This document shows positions 1 to 5,884 of a stretch of 9,324 bases of DNA, piece by piece; positions within the stretch are counted from its first letter, which is position 1; the number at the start of each line of letters is the position of its first letter. The notes under the pieces were generated by a model. It was not told the origin of the DNA. It saw only the letters and a list, made by a program, of their open reading frames with translations, and made no database searches. The stretch spans positions 1-9,324 of the forward strand of contig JAPLJY010000203.1 in NCBI GenBank assembly GCA_026388345.1, written 5' to 3'. Source of the DNA: Deltaproteobacteria bacterium (lineage in GTDB: Bacteria; Desulfobacterota; Syntrophia; Syntrophales; UBA5619). The translations under genes were made by a program, and so were the position numbers.

Positions 1-582
1 TAGATTCACCGCCCGGATCGTCTGATCCGATCTGGCCAGGGTGACGTTGAAGCGCTCGTTAATGATCTGGTACATGGAACCTGTCAGATCCATCTCCAGG
101 ATTTCCTTGAAGATGGAGTGGGGAAGATAGCTTTCCTCGTAAATAAAGGGCACCTGGTTGCCGCTCCGGATACGACGGATGGCCACCACACTGCCGTTCG
201 GGCTTAAGATCAGCTTCCTGGCCACCTGTTCCTTCGCTTCCTCCACACCCTTCTTGATGATTTTTGTTTTCTCCCTGATCCCAAGTTCACGCAGGTCGGC
301 ACTGAAACTCGAAATGCTCTTGAGCTTGTGCGTGATCGCCAGAGGGGTATCCGCACAGACGAAGGTTCCGCGCCCCTTTTCCTTCCGAAGCACTCCCGCC
401 GCCGTTAATTCCGAAATGGCCTGCCTCAGGGTGTTCCGGTTCACCTGGCAGATCCTGGTCAGTTCCACCTCCGACGGCAGATTGGCACCCTTTTCGTACC
501 TCCCGGACTGGATCAAATCCTTAATCCAGGCGCTGATCTGGAGATATTTTGGAATGGGATTATTCGGATCGATGATGTTCAT
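1..582 (-). CDS. GntR-family (HutC/UTRA type) transcriptional regulator, C-terminus cut by window edge
   Basis: The first 194 residues are visible; the frame is still open at base 1, and relatives are about 240 residues long, so roughly 45 are missing. Residues 9-75 form the GntR winged helix-turn-helix: PIPKYLQIS, then LPSEVELTRICQVNRNTLRQ (recognition helix near 48-58), ending in the typical wing KEKGRGTFV. From about residue 90 the sequence fits a UTRA ligand-binding domain (SISSFSADLRELG, then RIRSGNQVPFIYEESYLP). The ATG at 582 lies 15 bases beyond the permease stop, and a GGAG site sits just after that stop, so the gene is co-transcribed with the transporter. By context it probably senses the transported compound or a derivative and controls this operon. 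Regulators called PhnR have this architecture, but so do many sugar and histidine regulators, so the ligand is not determined from sequence alone. Confidence 0.9.
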   Translation of the reverse strand, partial: MNIIDPNNPIPKYLQISAWIKDLIQSGRYEKGANLPSEVELTRICQVNRNTLRQAISELTAAGVLRKEKGRGTFVCADTPLAITHKLKSISSFSADLRELGIREKTKIIKKGVEEAKEQVARKLILSPNGSVVAIRRIRSGNQVPFIYEESYLPHSIFKEILEMDLTGSMYQIINERFNVTLARSDQTIRAVNL

Positions 583-597
583 TTCCAAAGACTCCGT

Positions 598-2346
598 TCA
601 TTTTGAAGTGCTCATGCCCGTGAGCCCGGAACTGCCCGTGGTAATCCGCATGACGACCAGGAAAAGGGCGACGATCAGCACAACTACGGTGCACATGGCA
701 TTGGCGCTCGCCGTACGGCCGTCCACATCGAGGAAGATGATCTCGATAGCGGCCAGCTTGATCTGTGCCGAAACCAGAAACAAAACGGCGCTGATCGTGG
801 TCATCGACCGCATGAAATAGAAGGTGGTCGTTGAGAGGAAGGCCACCTTCGAGAGCGGAAACACGATCTTCGTAAAGGTGGTGACCGGTCCCGCGCCCAG
901 ACTGACCGCAGCCTCCTCGACCGATTTGTCGATCTGCTTGAGGTTCGCCGTTCCGGAGAGAACCCCAAGCGTGAAATTGGCAATCACAACGTTGATGATG
1001 ATGATCCAGATTGTGCCGTAAATCAGAAAGTAGGGTTTGTTGAATGCCAACACGTATCCCAGACCCAGCACCACCCCGGGTATGGCTGCCGGCAAAACCG
1101 ACAGCGCGTAGAGAAGCTGCTCGCCCCGGGGCTTCTTCTTTTCGATGATGTATGCGGCCACCAGGGTGATGGAAGCCCCGACCACGGCCACCACCAGGGA
1201 TACCAGGAGGCTGGTCCAGATGGGGGCGTATTTGATGGCGATCATGTCGCGCACCGGTCCCGGATCCAGGACGCTGTTCCAGAAAGCGGTCCAGAGCGGT
1301 ACGCTCGCCCCGAGGGACGGAAAGTCATAGTGTTTGAAGGTAAGCGAAAAATCATAAGGCCAGGTGTTGACAAAGGAGCCCAGGAAAACCGTGATGAACA
1401 CCAAAAGGATGCAGGCGCAGATGAATCCCGAGTAAGCGGTGAACGCCCATTTCTTCAACGGCCGAGACGGCTGGATGAAGGGACGGGCCTGGCCGCTGAT
1501 CATGGCATAGCTCTTCCGGGTCAGGTAATAGTTGATCGCAAAAGCCGTGATGGAGGGAACCAGGAGGATCACGCTGATGGTCGCCCCCAGGTCGAACCGC
1601 TGCATGCCGAAGACCTTGTTTACGATCTCCGTCGCCAGAACCGAATAGTCCCCCCCGATCACGACGGGGATGCCGAAGTCGGTGATGGTCAGGTTGAAGG
1701 TGAGCGCCGCGGCGCTGGCGATCCCGTACTTCGCCGAAGGGAGGGTCACCTTGAAGAAGGTTTTCATGGCGGAGGCACCCAGACTCTGGGCGGCCTCGTC
1801 AAGGCGCGTGTCCACCGCGGAGAGGGTGGTATAAAGAATGAAAAGGGCGTTGGGAAAACAGTAGAGGATCTCTCCCACGATGATGCCCGTGGCCCCGTAG
1901 ATGTTCCAGCTCGTGTCCAGCATGTATCGCGTGATGACGCCGTTGCGGCCGAACAGCAAAATGAGCGCCAGGGCCTGGATGATGGTCGGCGCAATGAGGG
2001 GAAGCGTGGATACCGTGTAGAAGAAACCCTTGCCCGGCATGGTGGTTCGGGTGAGGCCGTAGGCAAACAGGAAGGCCAGCACCGTGGTGATGACCATCGT
2101 CACCGTGGATACGAACATGCTGTTGTAGAAGGAACGGAATATTCGTGGATCGGAGAAATAATCCAGATAGTTTTGCAGGGTGAAAGCGCCGTCCTTGAAA
2201 AAACTCAACCGGCAGATGTCCACCACGGGATAGAGCAGGAATACGGCCAGGATGACCAGCAGCAACGCCATGATCACACCGGTGAAGAGATTATCGGCAC
2301 TGAACCACGTGGATAATCGCTTTCCGGAAGGCTCGATAGGGTTCAT
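598..2346 (-). CDS. ABC transporter permease, two fused membrane units (putative 2-aminoethylphosphonate / Fe3+ type)
   Basis: This 582-residue inner-membrane protein carries two binding-protein-dependent permease units in one chain. The first spans about residues 20-280 and the second about 300-570, each with roughly six hydrophobic segments. Each unit has its EAA loop, the cytoplasmic contact for the ATPase: EAAQSLGASAMKTFFKVTLP at 184-203, and residues 478-497 beginning EEAAVSLGAG and ending KIVFP. A single chain can thus form the whole channel with an ATPase dimer. This arrangement is typical of FbpB-like ferric permeases and of the putative 2-aminoethylphosphonate permease group (PhnU2-like). 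The ATG at 2346 overlaps the ATPase stop by four bases (ATGA) and has a GGGGAGG site eight bases upstream, indicating translational coupling. Substrate is inferred from the binding protein. Confidence 0.93.
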   Translation of the reverse strand: MNPIEPSGKRLSTWFSADNLFTGVIMALLLVILAVFLLYPVVDICRLSFFKDGAFTLQNYLDYFSDPRIFRSFYNSMFVSTVTMVITTVLAFLFAYGLTRTTMPGKGFFYTVSTLPLIAPTIIQALALILLFGRNGVITRYMLDTSWNIYGATGIIVGEILYCFPNALFILYTTLSAVDTRLDEAAQSLGASAMKTFFKVTLPSAKYGIASAAALTFNLTITDFGIPVVIGGDYSVLATEIVNKVFGMQRFDLGATISVILLVPSITAFAINYYLTRKSYAMISGQARPFIQPSRPLKKWAFTAYSGFICACILLVFITVFLGSFVNTWPYDFSLTFKHYDFPSLGASVPLWTAFWNSVLDPGPVRDMIAIKYAPIWTSLLVSLVVAVVGASITLVAAYIIEKKKPRGEQLLYALSVLPAAIPGVVLGLGYVLAFNKPYFLIYGTIWIIIINVVIANFTLGVLSGTANLKQIDKSVEEAAVSLGAGPVTTFTKIVFPLSKVAFLSTTTFYFMRSMTTISAVLFLVSAQIKLAAIEIIFLDVDGRTASANAMCTVVVLIVALFLVVMRITTGSSGLTGMSTSK

Positions 2347-3428
2347 TTTTTACCCTCCCCGTCGGCAAATATCAGAAATGCCTCAGGAGGGAAATAGAGA
2401 TAAATCTCGTCCCCCCGCTTTAAAGAGCGTTGCCCGAACTCCTTCTCATTGATATCGGCGATGACCTCCTCCCCGTCAATTTCGATGAGAAGCCTTACGG
2501 CAGCACCCAGAAAAACCACCACTTCAATCCGGCCGGAGACAAGGTTCATGGGTTCGTCGACCCCGGGGGGCGCCTCCTTTTTGAACACTTCCACATTTTC
2601 CGGCCGTATGGCCAGGGAAACGGACTCGTCCGCCCCGGCGCCGTTCTTCCTTACCTTGATTTTTCTCTTGCCGATATCGACGACATCTCCGGTACGGCTG
2701 CCTTTAAAGAAATTGGACGTTCCCACAAAGTCTGCCACAAAGCTGCAGGTGGGGTTCTTATAGATGTCAATGGGCCGTCCCACCTGCCGGAACTGCCCCC
2801 CTTCCATGACAACCACACGATCCGCAATGGACAGGGCCTCTTCCTGATCATGGGTCACATGGATCATTGTCTTTTTCAACTCCTGCTGCAATCGCTTGAT
2901 CTCCGCCCTGAGCCGGAGCCTTATTTTCGCGTCAAGGGCGCTCAGGGGTTCGTCCAGCAGAAGTACCTGGGGATCCGGAGCAAGGGCTCTCACTAGGGCG
3001 ACCCGCTGTTGCTGACCGCCGCTCAATTGGGCCGGATAAAGTTTTCGCCAGCCGGACAGACCGATCAGATCGAGCATGACATCCACCCGTTCGGCCATGA
3101 CCTTCTTCGGCACCTTCCTCATCTTGAGACCGAAAGCGATATTTTCCTCCACGGTCATATTGGGGAAAAGGGCGTAGGATTGAAAGACAATGCCGAATTC
3201 CCGCTTCTTGGGGATGAGATCGTTGATCACCCGGTTGTCAAAGATGACCTTCCCCTCCGTAACCGTTTCAAACCCGGTGATCATCCGCAGCACCGTGGTT
3301 TTTCCACAACCGCTCGGTCCCAGAAAACAGATGAATTCCCCTTCCTGGATCTCTAAATCAACGTGATCCACGGCGGTAAGGTGCCCGTACCGTTTGGTGA
3401 GATTTTCCAGCCTGAGGTCTCTTCCCAT
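2343..3428 (-). CDS. ABC transporter ATP-binding protein with C-terminal TOBE domain (putative phosphonate/Fe3+ type)
   Basis: This 361-residue cytoplasmic ATPase powers the importer. The nucleotide-binding domain is complete: Walker A GPSGCGKT at 37-44, Q-loop Q83 in VFQSYALFPN, signature LSGGQ at 135-139, Walker B VLLLDE at 155-160, D-loop SALD, and switch histidine H193 in VTHD. Residues about 272-350 are a TOBE-type regulatory domain (SLAIRPENVEVF), which places it in the CUT1/MOI-like group (PotA, FbpC, PhnT2). The frame stays open upstream to 3500, but that extension would begin inside the intergenic hairpin. I chose the ATG at 3428 because it has a GAGGAAGGA site just upstream and gives the usual family N-terminus (RLENLTKRYG). 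It follows the binding-protein gene after 107 non-coding bases and overlaps the permease start by four bases. Confidence 0.95.
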   Translation of the reverse strand: MGRDLRLENLTKRYGHLTAVDHVDLEIQEGEFICFLGPSGCGKTTVLRMITGFETVTEGKVIFDNRVINDLIPKKREFGIVFQSYALFPNMTVEENIAFGLKMRKVPKKVMAERVDVMLDLIGLSGWRKLYPAQLSGGQQQRVALVRALAPDPQVLLLDEPLSALDAKIRLRLRAEIKRLQQELKKTMIHVTHDQEEALSIADRVVVMEGGQFRQVGRPIDIYKNPTCSFVADFVGTSNFFKGSRTGDVVDIGKRKIKVRKNGAGADESVSLAIRPENVEVFKKEAPPGVDEPMNLVSGRIEVVVFLGAAVRLLIEIDGEEVIADINEKEFGQRSLKRGDEIYLYFPPEAFLIFADGEGKK

Positions 3429-3430
3429 CG

Positions 3431-3439
3431 TCCTTCCTC
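3431..3439 (-). promoter_or_regulatory. Ribosome binding site of the ATPase gene
   Basis: On the minus strand the sequence GAGGAAGGA precedes the ATG at 3428. Its GAGG part is seven bases from the start codon. It decides the start at 3428 against the longer open frame reaching 3500. Confidence 0.65.
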
Positions 3440-3474
3440 GCTTAGATGTTGAGATATCTATACAGAATAGGTTC

Positions 3475-3526
3475 AAAAAAAAGGATTGGATTCTGGTCAT
3501 CCTGCCTTATGGCAGGATGACCAGAA
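3475..3526 (-). terminator. Perfect 16-bp hairpin plus T8 run between binding-protein and ATPase genes (attenuator or mRNA-stabilising element)
   Basis: The arms are 3491-3506 (TTCTGGTCATCCTGCC on the plus strand) and 3511-3526, exact reverse complements with a 4-base loop at 3507-3510. On the minus (transcribed) strand the hairpin starts nine bases after the binding-protein stop codon. It is followed by an 8-base spacer (TCCAATCC) and then eight T at 3482-3475. A strong stem with a T-run resembles an intrinsic terminator, but the spacer is longer than usual, so full termination is doubtful. Because the ATPase, permease and regulator genes continue on the same strand with no clear promoter of their own, partial read-through or 3'-end protection of the binding-protein message is the likely role. 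Transporter operons commonly make binding protein in excess in this way. Confidence 0.7.
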
Positions 3527-3535
3527 ATTAGGAGC

Positions 3536-4543
3536 TTACTTCGAGAAGAGGGTTTCCCACTTCTTCTTGATGGCCTCGCTGTTTTTGGCCTGCCAGCTGA
3601 AGTCCATCGGATAGAGCTTGATCTCGGACAATTTGGGCAGATCCGGACGGGAGGGAATCCCGGGGAGGGTCACTCCATGCTTGAATTGGGCATACTCTTT
3701 CATGGCGCTGTCTGTGATGGCCCAATCCAGGAATCTCTTAGCGGCGTTGGGGTTTTTCGCCCCCTTGAGCAGGGCGTTGGCCTCCACTTCATATCCCGCA
3801 CCCTCGATCGGGAAGACAAACTTAACCGGGAAGCCCTGTTTTATCAGTTCGGCCACGACGAATTCAAAGGAGGCCCCCACGGCAAACTCACCCGATGCGG
3901 TCATCTTGGCCGGACGGGATCCGCTCTTGATGTACTGGCCGATGTTCTTGTCCAGTTTCTTCAGGAATTCCCAGCCGTCCTCTTTCCCCTCTTTCGCGCC
4001 GTACATCTGGAGGATGCTGGCGATCTGGAGGAATCCCGTACCGGATGCGACTGGATTGGGCATGGTGACAAGCCCCTTGAATCTCGGATCAAGAAGGTCG
4101 TTCCACCCCTTGGGCATGGGCAGTCCCTTCTCCTGCATGACTTTGGTATTCACGCAGAAGGCAGCGATGTACATATCGATTCCAACGTACAAATACTGGG
4201 GGTGCACAAAGCGCTTTTCGAGTTTTTCCACACCTTTGGGCTTGTAGGGCACCAGCAGGCCCTTGGGAATAAATTCTTCCATGTTGGTGACGGCCCAACC
4301 CCAGACCAAGTCCGCCTGGGGATTGTCCTTTTCGGCCAGCATGCGTGCACCCAGTTCACCGGTGGAAAGGCGGATAATGTTGATTTCCAGGTCCGGCATG
4401 TCTCTTCTGGCCGCCTCAAGGTATTTGACCGTTTCGTCCGTCTCCAGCGACGTGTAAACGGTTACCTTTTCGGCAGCCCCTGCAGTGATTGCCAGACACA
4501 TGGCCATGATACCTATGATGAAGAATAACCCTGCACGTTTCAT
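3536..4543 (-). CDS. Periplasmic ABC substrate-binding protein, putative 2-aminoethylphosphonate type (PhnS2-like)
   Basis: This 335-residue secreted protein captures the substrate for the importer. Residues 1-24 are a clear signal peptide: KR, then a hydrophobic core FFIIGIMAMCLAIT, with cleavage likely after AGAA before EKVTVYTS. The mature protein has the Fe3+/thiamine/phosphonate-type fold signature: VTVYTSLETDETVKYLE, then LAEKDNPQADLVWG at 69-82, AAFCVNTKV at 127-135 and MPNPVASGTGF at 161-171. The last motif and the following SGSRPAKM and GEFAVGASFEF closely resemble the putative 2-aminoethylphosphonate-binding family. No adjacent Tyr pair occurs anywhere, which argues against a ferric-binding protein. 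The frame is open back to 4702, but a perfect AAGGAGGT site and the signal peptide fix the start at 4543. It is the first gene of the transporter operon. Substrate is inferred from family likeness, not shown. Confidence 0.92.
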   Translation of the reverse strand: MKRAGLFFIIGIMAMCLAITAGAAEKVTVYTSLETDETVKYLEAARRDMPDLEINIIRLSTGELGARMLAEKDNPQADLVWGWAVTNMEEFIPKGLLVPYKPKGVEKLEKRFVHPQYLYVGIDMYIAAFCVNTKVMQEKGLPMPKGWNDLLDPRFKGLVTMPNPVASGTGFLQIASILQMYGAKEGKEDGWEFLKKLDKNIGQYIKSGSRPAKMTASGEFAVGASFEFVVAELIKQGFPVKFVFPIEGAGYEVEANALLKGAKNPNAAKRFLDWAITDSAMKEYAQFKHGVTLPGIPSRPDLPKLSEIKLYPMDFSWQAKNSEAIKKKWETLFSK

Positions 4544-4550
4544 ACGACCA

Positions 4551-4558
4551 ACCTCCTT
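4551..4558 (-). promoter_or_regulatory. Strong Shine-Dalgarno site of the substrate-binding protein gene
   Basis: AAGGAGGT on the minus strand lies seven bases before the ATG at 4543. It is a near-perfect anti-16S match at ideal spacing. It rules out the 53-residue N-terminal extension in the same frame and suggests high translation of the binding protein. Confidence 0.85.
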
Positions 4559-4571
4559 ATTATGTGGACCA

Positions 4572-4589
4572 TTTGTACTGCCGTACCCA
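4572..4589. promoter_or_regulatory. Imperfect palindrome at the predicted transcription start
   Basis: TTTGTAC (4572-4578) and GTACCCA (4583-4589) are inverted with a 4-base spacer and match at five of seven positions, including a GTAC in each half. It covers the start predicted from the TATAAT box (about 4586). It could be a second regulator site, but an imperfect palindrome of this size can occur by chance. Confidence 0.2.
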
Positions 4590-4592
4590 ACC

Positions 4593-4621
4593 ATTATACC
4601 TTCCGACCGACACATCGGTAA
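4593..4621 (-). promoter_or_regulatory. Predicted sigma-70 promoter of the transporter operon
   Basis: On the minus strand a perfect -10 box TATAAT occupies 4598-4593. Exactly 17 bases upstream is a weak -35, TTACCG (4621-4616), which matches TTGACA at three of six positions. Transcription would start near 4586, giving a leader of about 43 bases that contains the strong ribosome site. The poor -35 and the inverted repeat lying over it suggest a regulated promoter. Confidence 0.5.
4606..4619. promoter_or_regulatory. 14-bp inverted repeat within the promoter, candidate operator for the GntR-family regulator
   Basis: ACCGA (4606-4610) and TCGGT (4615-4619) are perfect inverted arms around CACA. 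The dyad sits between the -35 and -10 boxes and overlaps the -35, the classical place for a repressor site. Arm length and spacing suit a dimeric GntR protein, and a GntR regulator is encoded as the last gene of this operon. The half-site does not match a GntR operator that I can name, so the pairing is inference. Confidence 0.4.
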
Positions 4622-4788
4622 TAGATCCCGATTCTGGTGCGATCGTCGATGCGCCGTATATACCAACATGGTTATGGAGAATAAATCAGCATTGCGAACC
4701 AAATCCGAACCGTTTTGTCGGCCGGGAAATCTGATGCTGTTTCGAAGAATAAATCGTACTTTGCCAAGCCTTTACGGAGACACGATCC

Positions 4789-4806
4789 CGGACAGCACAA
4801 TGACTT
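4789..4806 (-). promoter_or_regulatory. Weak second Pho-box-like direct repeat
   Basis: On the minus strand GTCAT and CTGTC fall in register as two imperfect halves of the PhoB consensus (CTGTCAT repeated every 11 bases), each half matching five of seven positions. The linker does not match. Alone it would not be worth calling; it is listed because a better candidate lies about 100 bases upstream. Confidence 0.15.
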
Positions 4807-4891
4807 CAAACACCTTTACGTCCAATCGTTTTCAGTCTTGGTTCATCTTGGGAATGGAAATACTTGAATCTGTCTTTTTCGGGTGGAATCG

Positions 4892-4909
4892 CTATCAGAT
4901 TTATGACCA
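4892..4909 (-). promoter_or_regulatory. Pho-box-like element, possible PhoB site
   Basis: The minus-strand 18-mer TGGTCATAAATCTGATAG matches the enterobacterial Pho-box consensus (CTGTCAT, AWAW linker, CTGTMAY) at 13 of 18 positions, including 12 consecutive matches from GTCAT through the linker to CTG. Phosphonate importers are commonly under phosphate control, so the location is sensible. Against it, no good -10 box sits about 10 bases downstream, and the site is some 290 bases upstream of the TATAAT box. Confidence 0.25.
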
Positions 4910-4913
4910 GCCG

Positions 4914-4950
4914 TCAAGAAAGAAATTCACATGGGATTTACACCCGTGAA
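4914..4950 (-). terminator. Probable intrinsic terminator of the arn operon
   Basis: On the minus strand, 23 bases after the arnD stop, TTCAC-GGG pairs with CCC-AT-GTGAA (plus strand 4926-4935 with 4943-4950) around a 7-base loop, with a 2-base bulge. It is followed at once by TTTCTTTCTT. The stem is moderate, but the T-rich tail and position directly after the last arn gene support termination before the transporter operon. Confidence 0.55.
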
Positions 4951-4972
4951 AAGGTACCAACGCGGCGTTCTC

Positions 4973-5833
4973 TTAAACGGCGCAGGGTACGGCGCGACCG
5001 GGGAGGAGTTCCAGGCGGAATCTTCTGGAAACCAGTTTTTCCCTTTGGACGAACGGAACAATCCCCCCGAGGGGGAGCATGGTGTAATCGGATTTCTGGA
5101 CGGCCCGGAGGAGTCGAACGAAGGGTTCGGCGCCAATGCCGCCTTCCATTTCCGCATGAACGGGCAGGACATGGATCCCCCCGGAAGCGAGATCCGCGAG
5201 GATCCTCCGTTCCCCTTCCTTGATTCCCGTTTCTTCAAAGCAGGGAAGATCTGACGGAATCTCGACAAGATCCGTCCCCTCGTGGATAAAAGGTTCCTTC
5301 GCCCTCGTACAACTCAGATAGTCGAGACGGAGGTCGCGAACCAGGGAAAGGACGCGGTCGTCGATCAGCCAGGCCGGGGCGCCGAAAGAGGTGGGTCTCT
5401 TTCCCGTCAGTCCTTCAAATCCCTCGATACCGCGTCTGAACCAGTCCCGGATCCAGACCTCCGGCTGCTCAAACAGCTCATCCTGCCAGCGCCGGTGATC
5501 CCATGCATGAAACTGCACCTCGTGTCCTTCCGCCATGATCCGCCGGACGAGATCGGGAAAGGAGAGGGCGATCTTTGGAGAAGGGAGGAACGTCCCGTAT
5601 AGGGTGGTCCGGAAACCATAGAGACTGGCGGCGCGAGACCGGACCATTTTCTTCAGAAAGCGCGGGTTTTTCAGGATCTGCAGAATGGCCCGCCCCGAGG
5701 CGTCCGGCCCGATGCTGAGGAAAAAAGTGGCCTTGAGCCCCTCCTGCTCCAGCAGGGAAAGAAGCCGGGGGACACCCCGCTTCATTCCCTGGTAGGTATC
5801 TACATCGATTTTCAGCCCCAGGATTCTGGTCAC
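4973..5833 (-). CDS. arnD: 4-deoxy-4-formamido-L-arabinose-phosphoundecaprenol deformylase ArnD
   Basis: This 286-residue NodB-type polysaccharide deacetylase family protein removes the formyl group from undecaprenyl-phosphate-linked 4-formamido-arabinose at the inner membrane, leaving L-Ara4N-P-undecaprenol for transfer to lipid A. Seen: metal-site motif I IDVDT with D10 and D12, the next motif FHAWDH with H109 and H113, a late VHAEMEG with H227, and the ArnD-specific stretch SRAASLYG. These line up well with E. coli ArnD (RIDVDTFRG, GLHAWDHHAW, HAEVEG). The start is a GTG at 5833, because DVDT must stay near the N-terminus and no ATG fits. Its ribosome site (AGGGGG within AGGGGGAGGC) is very close to the start codon. 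It is the last arn gene, 51 bases after the decarboxylase, and is followed by a probable terminator. Confidence 0.92.
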   Translation of the reverse strand: MTRILGLKIDVDTYQGMKRGVPRLLSLLEQEGLKATFFLSIGPDASGRAILQILKNPRFLKKMVRSRAASLYGFRTTLYGTFLPSPKIALSFPDLVRRIMAEGHEVQFHAWDHRRWQDELFEQPEVWIRDWFRRGIEGFEGLTGKRPTSFGAPAWLIDDRVLSLVRDLRLDYLSCTRAKEPFIHEGTDLVEIPSDLPCFEETGIKEGERRILADLASGGIHVLPVHAEMEGGIGAEPFVRLLRAVQKSDYTMLPLGGIVPFVQREKLVSRRFRLELLPGRAVPCAV

Positions 5834-5884
5834 GCCTCCCCCTGTCCGGAGAAATCTCTTTCCTGCTACGGATAGACCATCAGC

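Larger units (their letters stand above)
4544..4972. other. 429-bp intergenic control region between the arn operon and the transporter operon
   Basis: No convincing gene lies here. It is visibly richer in A and T than the flanking genes. Reading along the minus strand it contains the probable arnD terminator (4950-4914), a Pho-box-like element (4892-4909), a weaker one (4789-4806), a direct repeat GGTTCG spaced 11 bases (4695-4700 and 4706-4711 as CGAACC on the plus strand), a short ACCA-ACA-TGGT dyad (4662-4672), and the promoter with its dyad (4593-4621). A plus-strand open frame crosses the region but runs into the binding-protein signal peptide and the terminator, and looks like chance. 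Confidence 0.7.

Noticed and set aside
1330..2316. Long plus-strand open frame (about 328 codons) opposite the permease gene
   Set aside because: It is antisense to a clear two-unit ABC permease; its composition is low-complexity and charged (Gly, Asp, Glu, Arg, Gln), as expected from the reverse of a membrane-protein gene, and no domain is recognisable.
3429..3500. 24-residue N-terminal extension of the ATPase
   Set aside because: It would start inside the hairpin arm without a ribosome site, and the family N-terminus matches the start at 3428.
3677..4528. Plus-strand open frame (about 283 codons) opposite the binding-protein gene
   Set aside because: It mirrors the substrate-binding protein codons and has no recognisable motif; the minus-strand gene has a strong ribosome site and signal peptide.
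3536..4543. Lipoprotein signal (Cys16 of the binding protein)
   Set aside because: The residues before the Cys are MAM, which does not fit a lipobox, and the hydrophobic core continues past it to a standard signal peptidase I site.
3536..4543. Ferric-iron-binding protein (FbpA-like)
   Set aside because: The fold family overlaps, but no adjacent Tyr pair for iron coordination occurs anywhere, and the central motifs fit the phosphonate-type group better.
4662..4672. ACCA-ACA-TGGT dyad as a GntR operator
   Set aside because: The arms are only four bases and cannot be extended; the 14-bp dyad at 4606-4619 is better and lies in the promoter.
4544..4702. 53-residue N-terminal extension of the substrate-binding protein
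   Set aside because: The perfect AAGGAGGT at 4551-4558 followed by a normal signal peptide starting at 4543 fixes the start; the extension would also be translated from upstream of the predicted promoter.
4485..4949. Plus-strand open frame across the intergenic region, considered as a small gene
   Set aside because: It begins inside the reverse of the signal-peptide coding sequence, crosses the promoter and ends in the terminator; the translation shows no domain, and no ribosome site was evident.
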